Source: Ch128b sp964527925 (GTDB lineage Bacteria; Bacteroidota; Ignavibacteria; Ch128b). Taken from it: 64,000 nucleotides of DNA. Both the position numbers and the translations under genes were made by a program. The notes under the pieces were generated by a model, which was not told the origin of the DNA, made no database searches, and saw only the letters and a program-made list of their open reading frames with translations. Location of the stretch: NCBI GenBank assembly GCA_964527925.1, contig CAZGQO010000001.1, positions 310,001 to 374,000 of the forward strand, given 5' to 3'. Shown here in pieces: positions 8,733-17,606 of this stretch (positions are counted from its first letter, which is position 1; each line of letters starts with the position of its first letter).

Positions 8733-10709
8733 TTACCTCAATAAATTTTGTATCGTCTTTATGAGTATCTCTAAATCCAACCAGATGTTTTGGTTTTTTG
8801 CATAATAAATATTTAGTCTCTCTACTTCTTCTTCAGTAAGATTTTTATTTTCATTTATTTGTACAAGTCCTGTCAAACCTGGTTTTCCTAAATAAATTTC
8901 TGATTCTTTACTTCCAATAGGTTGACCAACCAGACTGTATTTTCCGATCAAAACTCTGAATAAATATAACAAATTATTTTTCTTCTTAGAAACTAAATAT
9001 TGAATTAATACAAACGGATAAATTGTGATTAAAAGAATAATGCTAACCAATAAATCGAAGGTTCTTTTTATAAATCTGTGTACTGGGAGCGAAATATTAT
9101 ATTGTATATCAATTAGTGGTAATTCATTTAATTCAAGAACATCTTTTTTGCTAATAATGAAATCATAATTTTTATCTACTAAATGAAAATGAACATTCTG
9201 GTTCTGGTTTGAAGAAACAATTTTTAAAATTTGATTATACGGAAGAAAATCAGAGGCAAAAATAACTTCAGTAATTCCCCTGTCTCTGATAATTTTATTA
9301 AGCATATCTATGCTGCCAATGATTTCAACATCATTAATCTTCTCACCGATTCGCTTTCTATCAATATCTATCATACCAACTATATCATAATAATAGTTGT
9401 AACTTTTTTTCATTCTATTTATTATTTCAAGTGCGGCATTATTCGTTCCAACGATTATTGTATTGGATTCAAATAAAGATTGTCTTGAATCTCTCGGATA
9501 CCTGAAGAACATTTTAAATAATATTCTCCAACCAGGCAGAATAAAGAAAAGTATTAAGTAATTGATTAAAAGAATCGCTCGACTGAAAGCGTATTCTTTA
9601 AAGAAGTATGTAAGTGAGCTGGTGAAAAGAAAACTAATAATCAAAGAAAGATACAATTTTGAAATTGGCAAATTCCGTATTTCATATGAACCTAATATAT
9701 ATGCGATTAAAACAAAACTTCCTGCAGGAACTATAAAAACTATTGGATAAGCATAATCAGGGAAACCGCTGAAACCCGAAACTTTCATGTAAAATAATTC
9801 TGAAATCAGAACAGAAAGATTGTATAAAATAAAATCAATCAAGATGGCTATTAAAATCAAAGATCGTTTGCCAACAAAAGCTAAAAAACTTCTTCCTGAT
9901 ATAGCTAAATGTAAAAAAATCTCAACCAACCATGAACTTGATAAATGCTTTCTAACAAAAAGCCTCATCGCTTCATAAAAATGTTTGATCTCATCAATGT
10001 TGCTTCTTCTTGTGCTTTCACCTTTGAAATGAATAATTTGTGTTGTGTGTACATAATAAACTTTATAACCAGCTTTCTTTACACGATAGCAGTAATCTAA
10101 ATCTTCTCCATACATAAAAAATGTTTCATCAAGTCCACCGATTTTTTCATAAACTTCTCTTCGTAAGAACATAAACGAACCACTTACTGCATCAACTTCA
10201 TAGGATTGATTTTCGTCGAGGTAAGTGAGATTATATCTTGCAAATATTTTTGATTTAGGGAAAAATTTGCTCAAGCCCACAATCTTTGTAAAAGCAACCC
10301 AGGGAGTTGGAAAACTTCTTCTGCATGCTAACTGGAATGTTCCATTTGGATTTAGAATTTTACAACCAGCAAGACCAACTTCGGGATGTTCGTTCATAAA
10401 CTTAATCATTTCATGAAAAGTTGATTCTTCAACAATGGTATCCGGATTAATTAAACAAATGTATCTACCCTGAGCAACTTTTAATCCCAGATTATTCGCT
10501 CTGCTGAATCCAAGATTTATTTTAGATTCAATGAGTGTTACATGAGGAAAATTTTTCTTGATTAATTCAACACTGCCATCATCGGATGCATTATCAACAA
10601 CAATTATTTCGGAATTTATTGTTTCAGTTGATCGAAGTATTGACGATAAGCAATTCTGAAGAAATGCCTTAACATTATAATTAACTATAATGATAGATAG
10701 TTCAATCAT
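8733..10709 (-). CDS. GT2 glycosyltransferase fused to a truncated polyprenyl glycosylphosphotransferase
   Basis: This is a 658-residue two-part protein. Residues 1-250 form a GT2 domain of the WbbL/rhamnosyl type (VVDNASDDGS, LINPDT, and FFMYGEDLDYCYRVKKAGY). Residues about 265-425 hold several membrane helices and about 430-540 a CoA_binding_3/Rossmann-like domain (TIIVGTNNAALEI); these are the first parts of a WcaJ-type initiator. The C-terminal sugar transferase part (541-658) keeps its membrane helix, YSLVGQPIG and KPGLTGLVQIN. About 60 residues between helix and SLVG are missing compared with the complete copy at 12610-14019. The lost block contains the R-x-G, KFRSM and catalytic Asp-Glu motifs, so this half should be inactive as a phosphotransferase. 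The GT2 half looks intact. It lies between the DPM-like gene and accA with 1-3 base gaps. Confidence 0.85.
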   Translation of the reverse strand: MIELSIIIVNYNVKAFLQNCLSSILRSTETINSEIIVVDNASDDGSVELIKKNFPHVTLIESKINLGFSRANNLGLKVAQGRYICLINPDTIVEESTFHEMIKFMNEHPEVGLAGCKILNPNGTFQLACRRSFPTPWVAFTKIVGLSKFFPKSKIFARYNLTYLDENQSYEVDAVSGSFMFLRREVYEKIGGLDETFFMYGEDLDYCYRVKKAGYKVYYVHTTQIIHFKGESTRRSNIDEIKHFYEAMRLFVRKHLSSSWLVEIFLHLAISGRSFLAFVGKRSLILIAILIDFILYNLSVLISELFYMKVSGFSGFPDYAYPIVFIVPAGSFVLIAYILGSYEIRNLPISKLYLSLIISFLFTSSLTYFFKEYAFSRAILLINYLILFFILPGWRILFKMFFRYPRDSRQSLFESNTIIVGTNNAALEIINRMKKSYNYYYDIVGMIDIDRKRIGEKINDVEIIGSIDMLNKIIRDRGITEVIFASDFLPYNQILKIVSSNQNQNVHFHLVDKNYDFIISKKDVLELNELPLIDIQYNISLPVHRFIKRTFDLLVSIILLITIYPFVLIQYLVSKKKNNLLYLFRVLIGKYSLVGQPIGSKESEIYLGKPGLTGLVQINENKNLTEEEVERLNIYYAKNQNIWLDLEILIKTIQNLLR

Positions 10710-10710
10710 A

Positions 10711-11433
10711 CTATCTTAAAATTCTTAATAAACTTTGAATTCTTAATTTCCAGACCATCCATGCAGCTTCAAAGACAATTTTCTTGCTCATTTTTGATTT
10801 ACCACGAATTCTATCAGTAAAAACAATTGGCATTTCACAAATCTTAAAACCTTTTTTATAAGCTTTGAAATTCATTTCAATCTGAAAAGCATATCCATTG
10901 GATCTTATTTTTTGAAGATTAATTGATTCGAGAACTTTTCTTCTAAAGCATTTAAATCCACCGGTAGAATCTTTAATTGGCATTCCAGTGATAATTCTTG
11001 TATAGAAATTTGCAAAAACACTAAGGAACAATCTGCTCAATGGCCAATTCAAAACTCTAACACCATCAATGTATCGTGAACCAATGACAAGATCACATGA
11101 TTCAATTTTTTTCAGAAAATGTTTGATGTCTTTCGGTTCGTGTGAAAAATCAGCATCCATCTGTAAGATATATTCATATCCTTTGTTTAATGCAAACTGA
11201 AAGCCTTCAACATAAGCAGTGCCGAGCCCAGATTTTTTTGGTCTGGTCATCAACAAAACATTTTGATGTTCTTTTTGAAATACTCTAACTACATTCGATG
11301 TTCCATCAGGTGAATTATCATCAACAATCAAAATATCCAATTCGCCATTTGTGCGTTTTAAAATTTCAGGAATTATTTTTTTGATGTTCTCGGCTTCGTT
11401 GTAAGTCGGAATGATGACTATTGCTTTATTCAT
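10711..11433 (-). CDS. Polyprenol-phosphate mannosyltransferase-like GT2 (DPM1-like)
   Basis: This 240-residue GT2 enzyme has IPTYNEAENI, IVDDNSPDGT, the metal-binding QMDADFSHEP and GSRYIDG, all typical of dolichol/polyprenol-phosphate mannose or glucose synthases. It lacks the C-terminal membrane domain found in GtrB- and ArnC-type relatives, so it resembles the soluble DPM1 form. It would transfer a hexose from a nucleotide sugar to a polyprenyl phosphate to make a donor used outside the cytoplasm. Its ATG overlaps the aminotransferase stop by one base. The donor sugar cannot be told from sequence. Confidence 0.85.
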   Translation of the reverse strand: MNKAIVIIPTYNEAENIKKIIPEILKRTNGELDILIVDDNSPDGTSNVVRVFQKEHQNVLLMTRPKKSGLGTAYVEGFQFALNKGYEYILQMDADFSHEPKDIKHFLKKIESCDLVIGSRYIDGVRVLNWPLSRLFLSVFANFYTRIITGMPIKDSTGGFKCFRRKVLESINLQKIRSNGYAFQIEMNFKAYKKGFKICEMPIVFTDRIRGKSKMSKKIVFEAAWMVWKLRIQSLLRILR

Positions 11434-12533
11434 TATGAATAAAATTCCTTGATTGAATTTGTGATATAATTGATTTCGTCTTCAGTTAAGTCAGGATGCA
11501 TTGGAAGTGAAAGAACTTCTTTAGCAGCTTTTTCGGCTTCGGGAAGTGTCCCTGCTTCTGCATATCCACGAAATGCTGGTTGAAGATGCAACGGAATTGG
11601 ATAGTGAATAGCAGTTGGAATTCCTTTCTCATTCAAGAACTTTTGGAATCCATCTCGATTTTCAACTCTCAAAGTGAATTGATGAAAAATATGTTTTGAG
11701 TATGGTTCATAAACTGGAGTTTTAACCTGAGGAACGTTTTGTAATCTTTCAGAATAAAGTTGCGCATTTTTGATTCGATCATTATTCCATTGATCAATGT
11801 ATTTTAGTTTTACATTTAAAATTGCTGCTTGAAGTGCATCAAGTCTTGAGTTCATTCCAAGAATTTCGTGAACATATCTAACTTTAGATCCGTGTGATGC
11901 AATCATTCTTACTTTTTCATGCAATTCATCATTATTTGTAACAACCATTCCACCATCGCCATAACATCCTAAATTCTTACTCGGGAAAAAGCTTATACAA
12001 GCAACATCACCAAATGAACAGACTTTTTTGCCTTTGTATTCTGCACCAAATCCTTGTGCCGAATCTTCAATCACATACAGATTATGTTCTTTTGCAATTG
12101 ATAAAATCTCATCCATCTTTGCTGGATTTCCATAAAGATGAACTGGTAAAATTGCTTTCGTTCGAGAAGTAATTTTTTCTTTGATTTTATTTACATCAAT
12201 ATTGTAACTGACAGGATCAATATCAACATAGACAGGTTTTGCACCAAGCATTACGATTGTTTCAGTTGTTGCAACAAAAGTGAATGGCGTTGTAATTACC
12301 TCATCATCTTTTCCAATTCCAAGAGCCATCATTACAATTTGAAGTGCATCTGTACCGTTTGCGACTCCAATTGCATGTTTAACACCAAGGTATTGAGCAG
12401 CATTCTTTTCGAACTCGGCGACTTTCTTACCAAGAATGAATTGAGTTGAATCAAGTACTTCCTGAATTGCTTGATCAATTTCTATTTTAATTTTTTGATA
12501 TTGTCTCTTTAAGTCAACCATCTGGATATTCAT
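11433..12533 (-). CDS. DegT/DnrJ/EryC1-family sugar aminotransferase (WbpE-like)
   Basis: This PLP-dependent sugar aminotransferase is 366 residues from the ATG at 12533. That start is preferred over one four codons upstream because a GAGG sits seven bases before it. The PLP-binding lysine is in SFFPSKNLGCYGDGG, with ANGTDALQI and IEDSAQGFGA around the cofactor site and a C-terminal HYPIPLHLQPAF. The overall pattern is closest to what I recall of WbpE, which aminates UDP-3-keto-GlcNAcA; 4-keto-sugar aminotransferases of the same family are the alternative, given rfbB at 25308. It lies in the polysaccharide operon, 76 bases after the WcaJ-type gene. Confidence 0.85.
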   Translation of the reverse strand: MNIQMVDLKRQYQKIKIEIDQAIQEVLDSTQFILGKKVAEFEKNAAQYLGVKHAIGVANGTDALQIVMMALGIGKDDEVITTPFTFVATTETIVMLGAKPVYVDIDPVSYNIDVNKIKEKITSRTKAILPVHLYGNPAKMDEILSIAKEHNLYVIEDSAQGFGAEYKGKKVCSFGDVACISFFPSKNLGCYGDGGMVVTNNDELHEKVRMIASHGSKVRYVHEILGMNSRLDALQAAILNVKLKYIDQWNNDRIKNAQLYSERLQNVPQVKTPVYEPYSKHIFHQFTLRVENRDGFQKFLNEKGIPTAIHYPIPLHLQPAFRGYAEAGTLPEAEKAAKEVLSLPMHPDLTEDEINYITNSIKEFYS

Positions 12534-12609
12534 ATATTGCCTCATTTTTTTTGATGATTTTTATTTTTAGTGATGAAATAATGTCTACATGAAAATTCAA
12601 ATTGGATTG

Positions 12610-14019
12610 TTAATCCTGAAAATGACCTTTGCCGAATAAAACGACAAAGATTGTTCTAAATAAAATCTTTAAATCCATTCTGAGTGAAATATTTTCAATG
12701 TAATAAAGATCATACTGCAACTTTTTCTTTACATCTTCAATTGATTCATCATACTTATGTTTAACCTGAGCCCAACCAGTAATTCCTGGTTTAACTTTTA
12801 ATCTTCTTTTGTAAAGCGGAATTTCTTTTGAAAGCATCTCAACAAAATAAGGTCGTTCTGGTCTTGGACCAACCAGACTCATCTCACCTCGAAGCACATT
12901 AATAAATTGTGGAATTTCATCCAGTCTAAATTTTCGAATTATTTTACCAACTCGAGTAATTCTTGGATCGTATTTAGTTGACCAGACGGGTCCAGTATGT
13001 TTTTCTGCATTATTAAACATTGATCGGAATTTATAAATCTTAAATTCTTTTCCATCTTTGCCAACTCGGATTTGCTTATAAAAAACAGGTCCTTCCGAAT
13101 CAAGTTTAATCGCTAATGAAACAAGCAGTGTAATTGGTAAAGTCAAAATTAATACAATCAAAGAGATAACTACATCCATCAGTCTTTTGATTTTTCTTTC
13201 CCAGACAGGCATTAATTGCGGATTAACTTCGATTAAAGGTACACCATAAAGTTGATTTGTTCTCGCCTGTCCACTGATAATTTCGTAAAGGTCAGGGACG
13301 ATTTTGATCGTTAAATCATTAAAATCACATTTAGCAATAGCATCAAGCATTAAATCATGTTCATGTTTATCAAGAGCGATAATTACTTCTTTCACATTGT
13401 ATTTGTTAACGATTTCTTCAATCTGGTCAATAGTGCCTAAAATTTTTTCATTTCCATTTTCTGTTTGAAGATTCGAATTTTCATTCACTAAAAGAAAACC
13501 AATTACATCAAGTCCAAGAGCTTTCGCTCGTTGAATATCTTCGTAGACTTCTTTTGAACGTTGATTGTAACCAATGATAATAGTATTTCTTCTGCCAATT
13601 CCTTTCAATAAAAGATTTCGCTGTAAACTTCGAACAAAAATCCTTCCCGAACCAACAAAGAAGAAAAATATTCCCCAATAGATAAAAATCAAATACCTTT
13701 GAGCTGAACTTTGTTGATATGAAATATCATCAATAAAAATCAAAAAGAACAATAGAATCACTCCGAAGAATGATGTTTTATATAATAATGTCAGCTCATC
13801 AAATCGCGATGCGGCAAACCATGTTCGATACATTCCAACAAACAAAAAGATGATGAACCAATAAAAATAGATCACAAGCATTGGCAATAAAAACTCGGGT
13901 TGAGAAATGATCTGGAACCAACCTGATTCAACTCTTAAATAGAAGAAAAACACATAACTCAGATTAATAGTAATAAAATCTATTATTAATAAAAGTATTT
14001 TTTCAGTCTTTTTGTTCAT
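12610..14019 (-). CDS. Undecaprenyl-phosphate sugar phosphotransferase (WcaJ-type initiator)
   Basis: This complete polyprenyl glycosylphosphotransferase has 469 residues: four N-terminal membrane helices, a CoA_binding_3-like domain (about 140-260), a re-entrant helix near 285 and the catalytic domain with FYKQIRVGKDG, YKFRSM, RLDEIPQFINVLRGEMSLVGPRPE and KPGITGWAQV. The Asp-Glu pair in LDEIPQ is the catalytic dyad known from PglC and WcaJ. It transfers a sugar-1-phosphate to undecaprenyl phosphate, the first step of repeat-unit assembly on the inner membrane. It is the intact counterpart of the truncated domain at 8733-10709. The gene follows the GT2 gene by three bases. Confidence 0.93.
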   Translation of the reverse strand: MNKKTEKILLLIIDFITINLSYVFFFYLRVESGWFQIISQPEFLLPMLVIYFYWFIIFLFVGMYRTWFAASRFDELTLLYKTSFFGVILLFFLIFIDDISYQQSSAQRYLIFIYWGIFFFFVGSGRIFVRSLQRNLLLKGIGRRNTIIIGYNQRSKEVYEDIQRAKALGLDVIGFLLVNENSNLQTENGNEKILGTIDQIEEIVNKYNVKEVIIALDKHEHDLMLDAIAKCDFNDLTIKIVPDLYEIISGQARTNQLYGVPLIEVNPQLMPVWERKIKRLMDVVISLIVLILTLPITLLVSLAIKLDSEGPVFYKQIRVGKDGKEFKIYKFRSMFNNAEKHTGPVWSTKYDPRITRVGKIIRKFRLDEIPQFINVLRGEMSLVGPRPERPYFVEMLSKEIPLYKRRLKVKPGITGWAQVKHKYDESIEDVKKKLQYDLYYIENISLRMDLKILFRTIFVVLFGKGHFQD

Positions 14020-14022
14020 TTT

Positions 14023-15189
14023 TTATCTCGGTGTTGATTCCCAAATAACAGAATGCTTTCGTTTCAAGAATTTAATGAAACCTATTATTAAAGCTAAATT
14101 TGTTGATATAAAATAAGTAATCAAAGATAGAATTTTTATTCTAATTTTTAATTTAATTAGTATATATCCAATAATACCAGAAATATAAAAAATTATTTGA
14201 GTCCAGAAAGTCCATTTGAAAAATTCATTATAGCCAATTAAAAACAAGTTAATTATTAATAAGAAAAATAAAATAAATGGGATAAACCATCGTAAAATTT
14301 TATGAGACCAGATTGCATAAGTTATCAATAGATTTTTATTGAATAAAAGATCTCTGAAAAAATAAATAGTTTGATAGTTGGTTGCTGCTATTCTAACCTT
14401 TCGTTTGAATTCTATTTTTAAATCAGTTGAAATTTCTTCTATTGCAATCGCTTCCTTTTCATATTTAAATTTATAACCTTGTTTTATAACCATTAATGAA
14501 ACAAAAAAATCATCGGTCACTGGTTTATCAACCGGGATTTCTTCAAATAAATTTTTTCTGATTGCAAAAATACCCCCATTGGCTCCTATCAATATCCCGA
14601 GTTTACCCTCCTGAATTTTTATAAAGGTTTCATAAATCCAATATTTTTTCTCCTCTACACCTTTAGTCAAACATTTATCTTCATCAATCAATATTAGTCT
14701 TCCGGAGACTCCACCGACATTATTATTTTGAAAATGTCTTACTATTTTTTTGATTGAGTTTTTTTCAAATTCTGTATTTGCATCAGTAAAAATTAAAATC
14801 TCATTCGATGCTTGCTTGGCTAATTTATTAAGAACACCTGCTTTTCCCTGTCTGTAATTGAATATAAAAACTCTAAGGTTATTTATTGATTTACTAAGAT
14901 TCTCTAAAATGGAATTAGTTTTATCCGTTGAACAATCTGAACCAACAAGAATTTCTAGCTTTGAATTGTCATAATTCTGATTTAATAAATTTTCAATTCT
15001 ATTTTTAATGACTTTCTCTTCATTGTAAGCCGATATTAAGATTGAAACCGGCGCTTCATAATCATTCTGAATACTTTCGTTATCTTTATAGAATAGTGAG
15101 ATCAGAAAAATTATAAGTGGATAAAAAACATAAGAATTTACAATTAGAAATACGCATACAAAAAATATTGGTACCAAAAATTCATTCAT
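14023..15189 (-). CDS. Membrane-bound GT2 glycosyltransferase
   Basis: This 388-residue protein has one N-terminal membrane helix (about 5-27), a cytoplasmic GT2 domain (about 45-285) with ILISAYNEE, GSDCSTDKT, an acidic FTDANTEF and a GANGGIFAIR segment, and three to four C-terminal membrane helices. The topology is that of processive or lipid-linked-sugar GT2 enzymes of the hyaluronan/cellulose synthase type, though no Q-x-x-R-W motif was found. It probably extends the lipid-linked repeat unit. Donor and acceptor are unknown. Confidence 0.83.
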   Translation of the reverse strand: MNEFLVPIFFVCVFLIVNSYVFYPLIIFLISLFYKDNESIQNDYEAPVSILISAYNEEKVIKNRIENLLNQNYDNSKLEILVGSDCSTDKTNSILENLSKSINNLRVFIFNYRQGKAGVLNKLAKQASNEILIFTDANTEFEKNSIKKIVRHFQNNNVGGVSGRLILIDEDKCLTKGVEEKKYWIYETFIKIQEGKLGILIGANGGIFAIRKNLFEEIPVDKPVTDDFFVSLMVIKQGYKFKYEKEAIAIEEISTDLKIEFKRKVRIAATNYQTIYFFRDLLFNKNLLITYAIWSHKILRWFIPFILFFLLIINLFLIGYNEFFKWTFWTQIIFYISGIIGYILIKLKIRIKILSLITYFISTNLALIIGFIKFLKRKHSVIWESTPR

Positions 15190-15218
15190 GATAAATTTTG
15201 ATTTATTTATTAATCAGC

Positions 15219-16340
15219 TTAACTCTTAAAATTTTCTATAATCTCTAAAAAATCTTTTACTGTGCTTTCCTTTGAAAATCTTTTATAATGTTCAAGTGAT
15301 TTAGAAACATATTTTTCATATACAGAACTATCCTCAAGCAAAATTTTAATTTTTTCGAGAAAGCAATTTAAATCATTTGGTTCACAAAGCAATCCTGATT
15401 CACCAATAGTTTCTTTAAGTGCATCGCAATTCGAAGCAATGACTGGTTTTCCGCATGCCATTGCCTCAAGTGGCGGAATTCCAAAACCTTCCACAAAAGA
15501 AGGGAATAAAAATGCATGAGCTAAGTTATAAAGTAGTAATAAATCATCGTCGTTAACCTTATTATACATCAAGATCACATCACTAAGTTTTTGAATTTCA
15601 TTTTTAAATTCATCTGAACCATATCCAAATCTACCAGCTAAAACTATTTTAAGATTTTCGTCGATTGATTTTAATTTTTCTGCAATATTAATAATCATTT
15701 CAACGTTTTTTCGTTTTTCAATTACACCAACATACAATAAATATTTTTCTGGCAGGTTAAGACTGCTTTTTGAATTCATGATTTCGATTTCACTTTCACT
15801 TAACATTCGGAATCTGGGTGAAATTGTATTGTAAACGACTTTTATTTTTGATTCAGGAATTTTGAAGTAATCGATTATTTCTTTTTTAGAAGCATTTGAA
15901 ATTGTTATTACCAAATCAGAACTCTCAATAGAAGCTGGCAAATATCTTTTCAAGAAATTTCGATAAAAGAATGGAAAAAACTGTCGATGAGTCAAAGGCA
16001 TAATATCATGAACAATAGAAATGAATTTACATCCATTAATTTTCTTTGAAGGCACAAGAATGTTAGGACCAATAAAGATTTCTATCCCATATTTTTTTAT
16101 CAAGCTCGGAATGATTCGATTGATCCAGAATGGAGTTAAAAGTTTTGAATTCAAAAGAGGTTTATTAGTAGTGATGTATCTATAAAATGAATGATTCAGG
16201 TGAAATTGATTCTTATTCAAAAAGATAAAATATTGGTTTGAAGAATCATGTTTAGGAAGTTCGTTCAAGATATTAAGAAGATATCTTCCAATGCCTGTCA
16301 TTGGTTTTTCTAAGACTCTTCCATCAATTCCAATCTTCAT
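15219..16340 (-). CDS. GT4-family glycosyltransferase
   Basis: This 373-residue GT-B enzyme has the glycine-rich start GIDGRVLEKPMTGIGRY, the donor-site strand YVGVIEKRKNVEMII and the E-x7-E motif in EGFGIPPLEAMACG. These are retaining enzymes that use nucleotide-diphospho sugars; relatives with this N-terminus are often mannosyltransferases. Its start overlaps the polymerase gene by four bases, so the two are translated together. It probably adds one residue of the repeat unit in the cytoplasm. Confidence 0.87.
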   Translation of the reverse strand: MKIGIDGRVLEKPMTGIGRYLLNILNELPKHDSSNQYFIFLNKNQFHLNHSFYRYITTNKPLLNSKLLTPFWINRIIPSLIKKYGIEIFIGPNILVPSKKINGCKFISIVHDIMPLTHRQFFPFFYRNFLKRYLPASIESSDLVITISNASKKEIIDYFKIPESKIKVVYNTISPRFRMLSESEIEIMNSKSSLNLPEKYLLYVGVIEKRKNVEMIINIAEKLKSIDENLKIVLAGRFGYGSDEFKNEIQKLSDVILMYNKVNDDDLLLLYNLAHAFLFPSFVEGFGIPPLEAMACGKPVIASNCDALKETIGESGLLCEPNDLNCFLEKIKILLEDSSVYEKYVSKSLEHYKRFSKESTVKDFLEIIENFKS

Positions 16341-17605
16341 AATGCAAATTGTAATTCTCGTTTTTGATTAAAAGTGACAATCATCTTTGTTGTAATATAA
16401 ATCACAGAAAAGTCAAAAATATAATAAAGCCATGTGATCAACGGAATGAAAAATGAGAAAATAATTATGATCAAAAGCATTCCATAAGTTGAAATCGTAT
16501 GTAAGTTTGGATTAAATCTCATTCTGTAATATAGAATTGAAGTAACAAATCCAATCAAAAACGGAAATAGAAAGCTTCCTATCAAACCAAAATCCCTGTA
16601 AAAAACAAAAAATGTTGTGTAAGTATTATAAAATGGTGATAAGAGATGCGGGAAATCTGAGATAAACAAATATTCTTTAAGTGTGTGTTTTAATCCTGAC
16701 AGAGCTGTTATAAAATCAAAAGTATATAAACCATAAGTGTGATATTGTAATCTTTCAACAGCATAAGCGAAGTTTTCCACACTCATAACAAGGTACATAT
16801 ACGGTTCGGTTATTGCAGCATATTTCATACTGATTTTCATGTTTGAAAGATAATATAAATAATAAATGAAGAGCTCACTTTCACGAATAGTTGAAAGACC
16901 GAAAATTATCAAGACCAATGGTATAAAAAAGATAAGAAAGTTCTTAAAGGAAAACTTAGTGGTCGCATAGTAGATATAAACAATACTTAGAATTATTGCA
17001 ATCACCAGACTGAATCTTTGATAGAGTAAGAAGAAACTGAAGAAAGTTATCAGTGCAATTAATAAAAATCTTAATTTAACCATCATATTTTTAAATCTTA
17101 ACCAATAAACAACAATTAAGTAAATTATCAGCGGTGTTAAATGAATAAAAAGACCAAAACCAAACATTCCCCAACCAACTCGAGTAATGTTAGGTCTTGC
17201 TGTGAAGGCTGGAATGTATCCCACGATAGACCAGATTACCAGATAAGAAATAATGTAAGCAAGAAATAATATTACGATAGAAGTTCTGAGCCTCCTCTCT
17301 CTGAGAACCTCGTTCTCTATTTGAATAATGCGACCAGAATTGATTGTGTATGTTTTTTTTAGAAAATTCAGAGTGTAAACTACAAAACATCCAAGAAGGA
17401 AAGATATTAGAGACAGAATAATTACAAACCAGCTATATGAATTCCATTCAAATTGATAATAACTCAATTTCAATTGAGATAAAAACAATATTAAAGACCA
17501 AAGTAGAATAAAAACTTTTGAAGGTGAAAATAAGTCGCTGTTTTTTACGAATAAAGTTAATATCGTGATTACAAATACTGAAGCTAACATTATCTGTATT
17601 TCCAT
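16337..17605 (-). CDS. Wzy-like oligosaccharide repeat-unit polymerase
   Basis: This 422-residue protein is almost entirely membrane helices (about 11-12), with a longer hydrophilic loop around residues 240-320 where Wzy polymerases carry their periplasmic catalytic loop. No short sequence motif defines Wzy; the call rests on topology, size and position between a flippase (one base gap) and a glycosyltransferase in a Wzx/Wzy/Wzz set. It would join flipped repeat units on undecaprenyl diphosphate in the periplasm. Confidence 0.78.
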   Translation of the reverse strand: MEIQIMLASVFVITILTLFVKNSDLFSPSKVFILLWSLILFLSQLKLSYYQFEWNSYSWFVIILSLISFLLGCFVVYTLNFLKKTYTINSGRIIQIENEVLRERRLRTSIVILFLAYIISYLVIWSIVGYIPAFTARPNITRVGWGMFGFGLFIHLTPLIIYLIVVYWLRFKNMMVKLRFLLIALITFFSFFLLYQRFSLVIAIILSIVYIYYATTKFSFKNFLIFFIPLVLIIFGLSTIRESELFIYYLYYLSNMKISMKYAAITEPYMYLVMSVENFAYAVERLQYHTYGLYTFDFITALSGLKHTLKEYLFISDFPHLLSPFYNTYTTFFVFYRDFGLIGSFLFPFLIGFVTSILYYRMRFNPNLHTISTYGMLLIIIIFSFFIPLITWLYYIFDFSVIYITTKMIVTFNQKRELQFAL

Positions 17606-17606
17606 G

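Noticed and set aside
8733..10709. Treating the fusion as a frameshift-joined pair of genes
   Set aside because: The frame is open and of even composition through the junction, and the lost catalytic block is internal to the second half, not at the joint.
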